Below, one piece after another: positions 1-7,059 of a stretch of 64,000 nucleotides of DNA. Below the pieces are notes generated by a model. That model was not told the origin of the DNA, searched no databases, and worked only from the letters and a program-made list of their open reading frames with translations. How positions within the stretch are numbered: the stretch's first letter is position 1; each line of letters opens with the position of its first letter. The stretch is taken from assembly GCA_023384135.1 (NCBI GenBank), contig JAHDXS010000002.1, positions 620,001 to 684,000 of the forward strand. The letters are read 5' to 3'. The position numbers and the translations under genes are program-made. This DNA comes from Alphaproteobacteria bacterium. Lineage in GTDB: Bacteria > Pseudomonadota > Alphaproteobacteria > Micavibrionales > Micavibrionaceae.

Positions 1-1
1 A

Positions 2-676
2 AAAAACTCATTCATTCGGGAAGGACTGAAAAGTCTTCTGGTTCAGTCGCACTATGACACTGTGCTCGAATTGAAAAATGCGGCGGATGCCGCAACCCAG
101 CTCTGCGGAGCGGATGTCCAGCTTGTCGTCTGCGGCGTAGACGAGGACAGCGACGACGCCACCCTGACGATCAACACCCTAAAGGCCTGCTTTCGCGATG
201 CGCGCATCGTGATTTTGTCTCAGGACATGGACTCCATCCTGATACGCGATTGTTTTTCCGCCGGGGCGGACGGCTTTATTCTGAAGGATATTTCGGCCAG
301 CGCCTTTATCGGCTCCCTGAATCTCATCATGCTCGGAGAGAAAGTGTTCCCCACTTCGATGGCCTCTCTCCTGACGAAGGGCTGGGACTCGTGGGTCACC
401 AACTTCAGCAGCGAGGACCCGGACGAATACGATCTCTCCGACCGCGAACTCGACATCATCGCGTGTCTGGCGAACGGCGACACCAACAAATTCATAGCCC
501 GCAAACTCAGCATCACGGAATCGACTGTAAAGGTTCACCTCAAGACGATTCTTCGCAAACTGGGTCTCGGCAACCGGACTCAGGCGGCGATCTGGGCGAT
601 CCGTAATGGGGTCGTTCCCTGTCCGGAAATCAGCACCGCCAGAAGAGCCAAGGCGATTGCCGAAGGTCTGCACTGA
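2..676 (+). CDS. Receiver-LuxR family transcriptional regulator, 5' end outside window
   Basis: The reading frame is already open at base 2, and residues typical of a receiver start (IREGLKSLL) are encoded before the first possible start codon (GTG at 62), so the gene begins upstream of the window. The C-terminal part is a LuxR/GerE helix-turn-helix with the signature LSDRELDIIACLANGDTNK and SITESTVKVHLKTILRKL. The N-terminal part is receiver-like and ends in AGADGFILKD, which keeps the conserved Lys. The strand that normally carries the phosphorylated Asp reads VQLVVCGVDED, with Val or Cys where Asp is expected, so this may be a phosphorylation-independent receiver, as in CsgD. It sits beside an HfaA-like gene and a CsgG/HfaB-like gene, and I infer that it controls them. 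The family assignment is firm; the target is inference. Confidence 0.88.
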   Translation, partial: KNSFIREGLKSLLVQSHYDTVLELKNAADAATQLCGADVQLVVCGVDEDSDDATLTINTLKACFRDARIVILSQDMDSILIRDCFSAGADGFILKDISASAFIGSLNLIMLGEKVFPTSMASLLTKGWDSWVTNFSSEDPDEYDLSDRELDIIACLANGDTNKFIARKLSITESTVKVHLKTILRKLGLGNRTQAAIWAIRNGVVPCPEISTARRAKAIAEGLH

Positions 677-699
677 AATCAGCCGAACGAGCCAAAGTC

Positions 700-727
700 A
701 AAGGGCCACCTTTCGGGCGGCCCTTTT
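700..727. terminator. Bidirectional intrinsic terminator
   Basis: AAAGGGCC (700-707) pairs with GGCCCTTT (719-726) around a pyrimidine-rich loop and is followed by T residues. It lies between the LuxR regulator on the plus strand and the end of the HfaA-like gene on the minus strand. The A-run on the left side would give a U-tract for the opposite direction. Confidence 0.75.
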
Positions 728-752
728 TAAATTGATGGTCCAGCTGGATCGC

Positions 753-1271
753 TTATTGCAGGCCGTCAACCATGGCGGTCCAGTTATCAACCGAACTGCT
801 GGGCAAAAACGAAATGCCCTCGCTGCCCGTTGCCACGCGCGCCGTCCAGGTGCTGATCACCGACCCGGTATGCAGGGCCGCAAGCGTTGAGGAGGATATG
901 CCGTCGTTGTTTCTCGGTGAGAAGAACGTATTGAAAACGCCATAAGACATATCCGGGTTATCGCCGCGGAAGCTTGAACCCTTGAAGCCCGGAAGAAATC
1001 CGGAATTTCCTTCGTTGCTAACGATAGCCACGCGTCCTTCGCCCATGGTGAGGTTCAAAAGCTGGCCGTCAGCGCCGCGGATCATGTTTTTGGGTGTGGA
1101 GCCGAAGATCTCCTGATTGAGAATCGCCTGCTTGCCGCCCATGCTCATGCCCACCCCGCCGTCCGGTGTGCCCTTGAAGGAAAACGGCTTATTGTTCATC
1201 TGCGCCTGCGCCGGAAGGGCGCAAAAACCGATACCAAGAACGAGGGTGAAAACGAATAGGGGGTACTTCAT
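753..1271 (-). CDS. HfaA-like secreted holdfast-anchor/curli-type protein
   Basis: A 172-residue protein with a clear Sec signal peptide (hydrophobic core, then LPAQAQ) and mature start MNNKPFSF. The middle part, around QEIFGSTPKNMIRGADGQLLNLTMG and GRVAIV, resembles my recollection of HfaA, a protein exported through the HfaB channel to anchor the Caulobacter holdfast. AGGAGA lies about 6 nt before the ATG. The gene is divergent from the HfaB-like gene across a 365 bp regulatory gap. The N-terminal motif after the signal peptide recurs in the protein encoded at 3653-4078 and could be a channel-recognition peptide, as in CsgF; that is inference. Family call moderate. Confidence 0.65.
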   Translation of the reverse strand: MKYPLFVFTLVLGIGFCALPAQAQMNNKPFSFKGTPDGGVGMSMGGKQAILNQEIFGSTPKNMIRGADGQLLNLTMGEGRVAIVSNEGNSGFLPGFKGSSFRGDNPDMSYGVFNTFFSPRNNDGISSSTLAALHTGSVISTWTARVATGSEGISFLPSSSVDNWTAMVDGLQ

Positions 1272-1636
1272 GCGAATCTCCTGTGTGATTCCTTAACTTT
1301 CGATTCTAGAGGGAGTATGAGGACATGACAACCCGCAGATCATCACTAACTCCTAATATCCGCCTGTAAAAACCGAAACCATTCATGCACAAAGCTTAAT
1401 TCGGAATTCGTAAACGAAGCGTTACCGAGGCAAAGAAAATAAGGAATACCGCAAAATCGCTTTAGGGATCAAGGGATAACCAAAAAGGACTACCTCTTAA
1501 TAGGTATTAATCCCAAAAGAGGTAAATCGAATGGGTAAAAACCCTGCCCATATTACCCCTGTACCCAGACTTATAAGTCGTTAAGGTCAGGCTCATTCAG
1601 CTTTATAACATTGAACAATTCGAATTGAGGAATGAG
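1272..1636. promoter_or_regulatory. Divergent regulatory region between HfaA-like and HfaB-like genes
   Basis: These 365 bp hold no gene I can support. They contain nested dyads: TACCTCTT (1491-1498) with AAGAGGTA (1517-1524), TACCT (1491-1495) with AGGTA (1502-1506), and TTAATA-GG-TATTAA (1497-1510). A further ATGGG/CCCAT dyad is at 1531-1551. ACCT...AGGT symmetry is typical of LuxR-type regulator boxes, and a LuxR-type regulator is encoded next door. Promoter -10/-35 elements are not obvious. Confidence 0.45.
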
Positions 1637-2509
1637 ATGTTTCTTCCAAGAGTAGCAACCTGCTTCACATTATGTGGCCTCCTGCTTGCCGGCTGTGCGC
1701 CGAGCCAGACTGTGGATGGCAAAAAGATTGGCGTGAAGCCGGCCTTTAGTTTCCACGTGACAAATAACGACACGCCCTACAGCCAGTGTCTGAAGGCGAT
1801 GCGCGATGTTCCGGCGAACAATCTCCCGATCTTCGCGGTCGGTGAGATCGCCGACAAAACCGGACAGGTCAATTACGATGAAAACGGACACGCTCTGACT
1901 CAGGGCGCCTCCGAAATGGTGATTAGCGCGATGGCAAAGACCGGTAAGGTCCACATGGTCGAGCGTCTGGATCTTCGGATCCCCTTGGCGGAAGTCAAGC
2001 TCTCCGAACAAAAGAAACTCTCGCGGACCCAATACGCCGCGCTCCCGGCGAGCGACTTTATCGTCGTCGGCGCCTTGACGGAACTGAACTATAATATCGT
2101 CTCCGGCGGAGCCCAGCTCTTTGTAAAGGGTATGGGCGGCGGCGCACGCACGGTCGTGGTCAACGTGGCCATGGATCTGCGCGTCATCGACTCCCGTAAC
2201 TTCGCCATCCGCTACGTATCCAGCCTGCAAAAACAGATCCTGGGTTACGAAGTTGAGGCAAACGTCTTCCGCTTCTTCGGCGATACCCTCATTGAATTCG
2301 ACGCGGGCGCAATCCGCAACGAACCGATGCAGTTGGGCGTTCGCTCTGTTGCGGAAATGGCGGTCTACAACATCATGACTGAATTTTTAAGACTTCCAGA
2401 GGCTCCGGGCTGTGGCCTCACGGAAAGCGACTTCATGGAGTCGTACCTACAGCGGCCCGATACAACCAACAACTCTCAAGAAGGAGTAACTACCAATGAA
2501 AATCACTAA
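1637..2509 (+). CDS. hfaB: CsgG/HfaB-family outer-membrane secretion lipoprotein
   Basis: A 290-residue lipoprotein. From ATG 1637 the signal peptide ends in the lipobox LLAG with the lipidated Cys at residue 20. This start is preferred over TTG 1625 because GAGG (1627-1630) sits 6 nt before it. The body matches the CsgG/HfaB family, which forms the outer-membrane export pore for curli or holdfast-anchor subunits: IFAVGEIADKTGQ, then MVISAMAKTGKVHMVERLD, SDFIVVGALTELNY and VNVAMDLRVIDSRNF. Its stop overlaps the start of the HfaD-like gene by 14 bp, so they are co-translated. I use the symbol hfaB for family and context; csgG-like is equally fair. Confidence 0.8.
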   Translation: MFLPRVATCFTLCGLLLAGCAPSQTVDGKKIGVKPAFSFHVTNNDTPYSQCLKAMRDVPANNLPIFAVGEIADKTGQVNYDENGHALTQGASEMVISAMAKTGKVHMVERLDLRIPLAEVKLSEQKKLSRTQYAALPASDFIVVGALTELNYNIVSGGAQLFVKGMGGGARTVVVNVAMDLRVIDSRNFAIRYVSSLQKQILGYEVEANVFRFFGDTLIEFDAGAIRNEPMQLGVRSVAEMAVYNIMTEFLRLPEAPGCGLTESDFMESYLQRPDTTNNSQEGVTTNENH

Positions 2510-3560
2510 AACCCTTTTGCTGGCGTCCGCGTCGGTAATGGTACTGGGCTTCGGTGCCACTTCCGCCAAGGCGTTCGATGATGTTGACTGGGAATGGAAC
2601 AAGACTGTTACCAGTGTTGAAAACATCACCATCAATGTTGATGACACCTTCGACATCTCCGGTCTGGTCGAAATCGAAAAGATCCAGATGAACATCGGCG
2701 ATGTTACCGCAACCTCTATCGTTCTGGGCGTTTCTAACGATGCTCCCGTTGTCGGTAATGGCGAAGGCGGCGTAGTCGTAATCGACGAAACCTTCACCTT
2801 CGTCACCACCACCAACGACGATGTTGACCCCTCCGTCGTTCTGCCGGCTCCGTCAAACGAAGGGAACGGCGAAGGCCCCCTTTCGGCTGAGCTGCTCGGC
2901 GACACCCTGGATGAAGGTTCTGACCAGCTGGTCCTGACCTTCCGCGCTTTCGGCGAAGTCACGGTTCCCCCGTCTGTCGTAGACGTCAAGGATGCTGTTG
3001 ATCTTCCGGAAGTGAACAGCGTTGCAACCGCTGTTGCCAACAACCAGTCGATCGAAAGCACGGTTGCTGTCAACCTGCATGACGCTCAGTACAACTTCGG
3101 TGGTTTCAACCCGATCTTCGATGATCGCGAGCCCCAAGTTGCTTCTCTGGACGCAGAAGTAGAAGTTGAAGGCGAATCTGCTGGCAACTCCCACACCGAC
3201 ATCCTGACGGCTGCTGTACTTGGCGGTCTGCTTGGTGTGATCGAGCCCGGTCAAGTCACCGCGACCTCGCTGGTTGGTCTGATCGAAGATGCTTCCGTTA
3301 ACAGCGAAGCAACTGCGGTTGGTAACAACCTCAGCGTTGAGCTGAATGCGAACACCGAAGGCGATGCATTCCTGATCGCTGACCTGACGCAGTTCAACTA
3401 CGCTGATGTCACCGCCACTTCCGGCGTTGGCCTCGTGTCTGTTGAAGGCTACGCGAACCTCGGCGCGCTGGAAGGCCCGCTGGTTAACTCTGTTGCAACG
3501 GCCGTTGGTAACAACGTCAGCATCAGCGTCAACAGCCCGTCTGTTAGCGCAGGCGAGTAA
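2496..3560 (+). CDS. HfaD-like secreted repeat adhesin / amyloid candidate
   Basis: A 354-residue acidic protein with a Sec signal peptide (cleavage near AKAF, about residue 26) and no cysteine. It carries two interleaved short repeats: VNSVATAVANNQSI, VNSEATAVGNNLSV and VNSVATAVGNNVSI at about residues 172-186, 268-281 and 330-343; and VTATS followed by hydrophobic-Gly at about 70, 254 and 305. Regular Asn/Ala/Gly beta-strand repeats recall curli subunits and HfaD. AAGGAG lies 9 nt before the ATG, and translation is coupled to the HfaB-like gene. Likely a substrate of that pore and a surface adhesin. The name HfaD rests on context and general resemblance; I cannot confirm homology. Confidence 0.6.
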   Translation: MKITKTLLLASASVMVLGFGATSAKAFDDVDWEWNKTVTSVENITINVDDTFDISGLVEIEKIQMNIGDVTATSIVLGVSNDAPVVGNGEGGVVVIDETFTFVTTTNDDVDPSVVLPAPSNEGNGEGPLSAELLGDTLDEGSDQLVLTFRAFGEVTVPPSVVDVKDAVDLPEVNSVATAVANNQSIESTVAVNLHDAQYNFGGFNPIFDDREPQVASLDAEVEVEGESAGNSHTDILTAAVLGGLLGVIEPGQVTATSLVGLIEDASVNSEATAVGNNLSVELNANTEGDAFLIADLTQFNYADVTATSGVGLVSVEGYANLGALEGPLVNSVATAVGNNVSISVNSPSVSAGE

Positions 3561-3600
3561 TTCAGGCTTATACGTCTGAATGACTGCAAATAAATATGAG

Positions 3601-3626
3601 GGGGAGCGGGTTTAGGCCCGCTCCCC
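3601..3626 (+). other. Strong intercistronic hairpin without U-tract
   Basis: GGGGAGCGGG (3601-3610) pairs perfectly with CCCGCTCCCC (3617-3626) around the loop TTTAGG. No T-run follows, so it is unlikely to be a simple terminator. It sits between the HfaD-like gene and the next small secreted-protein gene, and could stabilise the upstream mRNA or attenuate read-through. Confidence 0.6.
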
Positions 3627-3652
3627 ACCCTCGCAAAAAAAGGCAAAAGAAG

Positions 3653-4078
3653 ATGACGAAGATGAACACTGGTAAAAAAATGATCGTTGCGGCGGCTCTG
3701 GCTGTCACGGCGTTCTACACTGTTCCGGCCCACGCGCAGATGAACAACCAGCCCTGGAGCTTCACGCCCCAGAACCGCGCTGGGCTTGCATCCCTGATCC
3801 GCTCCGTTGAAGAAGGCGGCAGTGGCAATGGAGTCAGCGGCGGCGGTGCGGCCAGCATCGTGAATCTGGTCTGCGGTGGCAACAGCGACGGCTCGACGGC
3901 TCAGGCCAACAACACCTGTATCATTCTGAACAATTCGGAAGGTGCGGACGTTGATGTCGACCAAGAGTCTGAAGGCGACCAAACCGCGACGTCGGAAGAA
4001 AATACCGATGTAGAACAGACGATCGTAGGCACTGAAGACATCGACGATGTCCTCGAGACGCTGAACGGCACGAACTGA
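3653..4078 (+). CDS. Small secreted acidic protein of the Hfa/curli-like locus
   Basis: A 141-residue protein. I chose ATG 3653 because the frame's earlier ATG at 3596 would translate through the 3601-3626 hairpin, and because MTKMNTGKKMIVAAALAV gives a normal signal peptide ending AHAQ. The mature start MNNQPWSF matches the MNNKPFSF of the protein encoded at 753-1271. After a Gly/Ser-rich stretch come two cysteines (VNLVCGG and NNTCIIL) that could form a disulfide, then a very acidic C-terminal tail. Likely exported and linked to the HfaB-like channel, perhaps as accessory or plug subunit. No firm family; the function is inferred from context. Confidence 0.7.
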   Translation: MTKMNTGKKMIVAAALAVTAFYTVPAHAQMNNQPWSFTPQNRAGLASLIRSVEEGGSGNGVSGGGAASIVNLVCGGNSDGSTAQANNTCIILNNSEGADVDVDQESEGDQTATSEENTDVEQTIVGTEDIDDVLETLNGTN

Positions 4079-4133
4079 TCGTTCGCAGGCGCGCCGCCTG
4101 AAAATAGAGGCGCGTAAGCACATAAGAATTCTC

Positions 4134-4163
4134 AAGGCTCCTGATCGATATTCAGGGGCCTTT
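4134..4163 (+). terminator. Intrinsic terminator after the Hfa-like locus
   Basis: AAGGCTCCTGA (4134-4144) pairs with TCAGGGGCCTT (4152-4162), with one G-U pair, followed by TT. It closes the hfa-like transcription unit before the Zur-controlled genes. Confidence 0.7.
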
Positions 4164-4259
4164 AGTGCTTGGCGCTTTAGATGCTTAGCCAGACTCGGCT
4201 ATCCCTGACTTTCCCCGGAAAAAAGCGGCTTTTACGAGCAATTGTCCTTGATTATGCTC

Positions 4260-4282
4260 ATAATGTTATATTATAACATTAC
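4260..4282. promoter_or_regulatory. Zur box (zinc-uptake-regulator operator)
   Basis: Perfect inverted repeat: half-sites TAATGTTATA (4261-4270) and TATAACATTA (4272-4281) around one central T. It matches the proteobacterial Zur operator core ATGTTATA-N-TATAACAT. The site lies 28 bp before the ATG of the gene at 4310, where it would block a promoter. Zur represses zinc-scavenging genes when zinc is plentiful, so the two downstream genes are predicted to be zinc-starvation genes. Confidence 0.85.
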
Positions 4283-4309
4283 AAGGATATTAATCAGGGG
4301 CAACCGCCG

Positions 4310-4720
4310 ATGAAAGCGCAAAATTTACTGACCACCTCCGCTCTCTCCGCCTTTCTGAGCCTCTCGGGCCCGGACGCAGCGGCGCAGGAAACCCCGGCGA
4401 CGTTCAACCAGACCCTGCGGAACGGCACGACCGTGACGGTGGACTGCGGAAAGCTGCATAAAACCCCACAAGGCTCGGCCCTCACCGTCGCCTTCGTCGC
4501 GCAATACGAACCGATCGACCCTCAGGCTGTTGAGCGCCTCCCGCCATGGCAAAGGCAATGGCTGCTGGCCTCGCGCAATAGCCCCAGCACGAACCCGCAG
4601 CAGATCAAGGGCCTGATCGAGCATCTGGCTGTCCACAACATAGGGCAGGACGAAGTCGCCGAAGGCTATAAACGATGCGCAAACACCCCCGCCCCGGCGG
4701 CCCCGGAGGCGGTCAGATAA
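4310..4720 (+). CDS. Small secreted protein of unknown function, first gene behind a Zur box
   Basis: A 136-residue protein with an N-terminal signal peptide (hydrophobic stretch, cleavage near DAAAQ, about residue 25). The mature part has two cysteines (VDCGKL and KRCANT), likely a disulfide, a few histidines (LHKT, IEHLAVHN) and a Pro/Ala-rich tail. AGGGG lies 9 nt before the ATG. I do not recognise a family. The Zur box immediately upstream implies a periplasmic or surface role in zinc limitation. The gene at 4753 follows after 32 bp and is probably in the same operon. Confidence 0.7.
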   Translation: MKAQNLLTTSALSAFLSLSGPDAAAQETPATFNQTLRNGTTVTVDCGKLHKTPQGSALTVAFVAQYEPIDPQAVERLPPWQRQWLLASRNSPSTNPQQIKGLIEHLAVHNIGQDEVAEGYKRCANTPAPAAPEAVR

Positions 4721-4752
4721 CTCGCCAAACATCAACAGGGAGAAAAAAGACC

Positions 4753-4950
4753 ATGAAACGCAGTGTGATCGCATTAATGACCGCAGCCTGCGCCCTTATG
4801 CAGGCCTCCTCAGAGCTTCAGGCACAAACCCCGGACGAACGATCGGCTTTAAAATCCGGCCCCCACAGCGACGCGCACGGCGGCGGTTGCTGCTGCGTGG
4901 GGTGTGCGGGCCCCGTGGCGACGCCGTCCGAAATCACAGAAAAATCCTGA
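4753..4950 (+). CDS. Small periplasmic His/Cys-rich protein, candidate zinc-binding peptide
   Basis: A 65-residue protein starting at ATG 4753 with AGGGAG about 10 nt upstream; an upstream extension to 4675 would overlap the preceding gene and lose the signal peptide. MKRSVIALMTAACALMQASS is a signal peptide ending near LQAQ. The mature peptide of about 40 residues contains HSDAHGGGCCCVGC, a dense cluster of two His and four Cys suited to binding zinc. Co-transcription with the Zur-controlled gene upstream fits a zinc chaperone or scavenger. No family recognised; metal binding is inference from composition. Confidence 0.7.
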   Translation: MKRSVIALMTAACALMQASSELQAQTPDERSALKSGPHSDAHGGGCCCVGCAGPVATPSEITEKS

Positions 4951-5080
4951 TTTCCTGACAAATTCCCTCTCCAAACGCTCGTCCGCGAAGATTTTTTTGC
5001 ATAAAACCCCCGCCACGGCTAAAATAACGCCATAACACATAAGAACTTACGGGCGTGCCGCGCGAAGGGGAGAATATATA

Positions 5081-5689
5081 ATGACGGATGGTCGGCTGAC
5101 CCCCAGAGAGTTGATCGCACGCGAGGAGCAACGCGCGGCGGAGCGCGAAGACGCGCGCCGGGCCGACCCGTCCATCGGCCTCAATCTTGAGGGCCAGCGC
5201 CGCTCGACAAACGTCGTGGAATACAGGCCCAGCCTGTGGAATCAGGTCGTTGATTTCTTCGAAGGCCCGCAGAAAGATGTCTCCCAGAGAGGCTTCTGGA
5301 GCTACGATCCCGTACTCGATTCGCCCAACGGCTTCACGGAGGAACAGGTTTTCAATACGCGAAAGCTTCTGGGATTTCTGACCGAGGAAACCCTGCAGGA
5401 TCAGGCCCCCGAAATCCGCAACCTTCACAGCCTGCGCGAAAACGACGAGGCGTTCGAGGGCTATCTCTACGATCTCGACTCCCGGGGTATACGGCTTGTC
5501 GTGGACTCCGGCGAAAACCAGCCCCTCAGCTTCGGCCTGCGCATCACGCCCTTCAATGCCTATGGAGACCCCGTAGCAACCGAACAGCTCGCCGAGACCG
5601 AGCGGCTGCTGCGCCAAAGGGAGCCGGAAATCTATGACCGCTCCGAAACCCCGCTCTTCGGGCCCTCAGCGCCGCCCGCCCCGCGCTAG
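5081..5689 (+). CDS. Hypothetical protein
   Basis: A 202-residue soluble protein with no signal peptide, membrane segment or motif I recognise. The N-terminus is rich in Arg, Glu and Ala (helical, charged) and the C-terminus ends in a Pro-rich tail. GGGGAG lies upstream of the ATG. It is followed by an intrinsic terminator, so it may be the last gene of the Zur-linked group or a separate unit; the 130 bp gap before it shows no clear terminator. Function unknown. Confidence 0.65.
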   Translation: MTDGRLTPRELIAREEQRAAEREDARRADPSIGLNLEGQRRSTNVVEYRPSLWNQVVDFFEGPQKDVSQRGFWSYDPVLDSPNGFTEEQVFNTRKLLGFLTEETLQDQAPEIRNLHSLRENDEAFEGYLYDLDSRGIRLVVDSGENQPLSFGLRITPFNAYGDPVATEQLAETERLLRQREPEIYDRSETPLFGPSAPPAPR

Positions 5690-5710
5690 GGCAGGAGTTC
5701 ACTGCGCAGA

Positions 5711-5741
5711 GGCTTGCTGCGGCGCACAAGCCAATTTTTTT
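5711..5741 (+). terminator. Intrinsic terminator
   Basis: GGCTTG (5711-5716) pairs with CAAGCC (5727-5732), extended inside by TGC/GCA, and is followed by AA and a run of seven T (5735-5741). It separates the hypothetical gene at 5081 from the PfkB kinase gene. Confidence 0.75.
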
Positions 5742-5840
5742 GCCAGAACCCACCGTTTTTTGTATCCTTTGAGAGGAATACAGAAAATTTAACAACTTAA
5801 GACAATAATATTCGGGTGAGTATCAGGGGTGTTGGGTTCC

Positions 5841-6923
5841 ATGGGCAATAAAGCGCCACATGTTGTGATTATAGGGGGCACGAATATGGATCGTGTCCGC
5901 CTGCACCCTAATCTTGACACGCTCGAAGACGGTAAGTTCAAGGCGGAGCATTCATACTCCGCCGTGGGCGGCGGCGGTGCCAACGTGGCCATCGCGCTCA
6001 AGGAACTGGCCAGTGTGATGAACATCCCCCTGCATGTCACCTTCTTCACCAAGATCGGTCGCGAACGCCAGGATTACAGTCTGCGGCATGAGGTGCTGGG
6101 CCAACTCGAAGCAACTGGCATTGATACACGTGATCTGGTCGGCAATCAGGATTTCCGCATGGACGACAACACCGTCGTTTCATTTTCGGGCGGGCGTTTT
6201 GTGTCTCTGGCCGGGGAATTCGGCAAGGCCAAAATGGCGACCAAAGGACCGCTGGACCATATGCTGCCTCAAAAGGTGGAGCCTTATGATCCCGGCGTTG
6301 AGGAACAGGTGCTTGAAGCCGTGCGCCGCGCCGATCTCGTAATCGTCACCCATCATTATCCCGAAATGTCGGAAGCAGCAGCCGTTGAAGCCAACAATCT
6401 CGGTATTCCTGTTTTGATGGATTACCCCATCACCAAATATGACGCCGCATGGAAATACCAGAAGACTCTGGAGGCATGTAATTACATCCTTGCCCCGGCC
6501 GAGGCCCGCTTGCCCGATATGATCAACGGCGCCTATAAGAACGGGGAGGGGATCTTCTCCCGCCTCACCGCACGCTATCCCGATGCCTTTATTGCGGTCT
6601 CCGACGGCACCGAACCGGTTATGACCTGGAATCAGGGCCGCCGGGGCCAGATTCCGGTGATGAAGTTTCCCGTGGTCGATCAACTCGGCACCGGCGACGC
6701 CCGCACGGCGGCCTTCGCCCTCTTTACCCTCAAGGCCAACGATCCCGAAATTGCCCTGAAGCGGGCCAGCCGGATCGCCAGCTTTTCGGTGCAGGAGCCG
6801 GGCCGCGCATGGATCGGCCACGCGAAGGATTTCATGAGCGGCCAGCACATCTTTACCGACCCCGCCGCCAACGACCAGCTTGATGACCCCGCCCCCGACA
6901 TTTCGGAAAACCATTACGGCTGA
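5841..6923 (+). CDS. PfkB-family carbohydrate kinase
   Basis: A 360-residue ribokinase-like enzyme; ATG 5841 is preferred over GTG 5829, which falls in the AGGGG ribosome-binding stretch. The N-terminal signature VVIIGGTNMDRV and the Gly-rich SAVGGGGANVAIALKEL match the first PfkB motif. The second motif reads DQLGTGDARTAAFALF, with Thr replacing the usual Ala of GAGD but the catalytic Asp kept. PfkB enzymes phosphorylate sugars or nucleosides with ATP; the substrate here is not evident. It is followed 136 bp downstream by metE on the same strand, probably as a separate unit. Confidence 0.82.
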   Translation: MGNKAPHVVIIGGTNMDRVRLHPNLDTLEDGKFKAEHSYSAVGGGGANVAIALKELASVMNIPLHVTFFTKIGRERQDYSLRHEVLGQLEATGIDTRDLVGNQDFRMDDNTVVSFSGGRFVSLAGEFGKAKMATKGPLDHMLPQKVEPYDPGVEEQVLEAVRRADLVIVTHHYPEMSEAAAVEANNLGIPVLMDYPITKYDAAWKYQKTLEACNYILAPAEARLPDMINGAYKNGEGIFSRLTARYPDAFIAVSDGTEPVMTWNQGRRGQIPVMKFPVVDQLGTGDARTAAFALFTLKANDPEIALKRASRIASFSVQEPGRAWIGHAKDFMSGQHIFTDPAANDQLDDPAPDISENHYG

Positions 6924-7059
6924 ATCCCCGAGGAAATCTGCATATTTTATTTTGCCCGCAAAAGCCGCGGAATCACGCTTTTTTCTTGATCTTTACCCGG
7001 AACCGTTCTATCCCATTCAGGATTTATTGTTTTAAAAAGCCCCTATATGGAGGAATTAA

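Noticed and set aside
606-890. Plus-strand open frame downstream of the LuxR gene
   Set aside because: It overlaps the LuxR gene, runs through the terminator hairpin and opposes the HfaA-like gene.
6924-7059. SAM or cobalamin riboswitch upstream of metE
   Set aside because: The 136 bp leader lacks the conserved cores of both riboswitch types.
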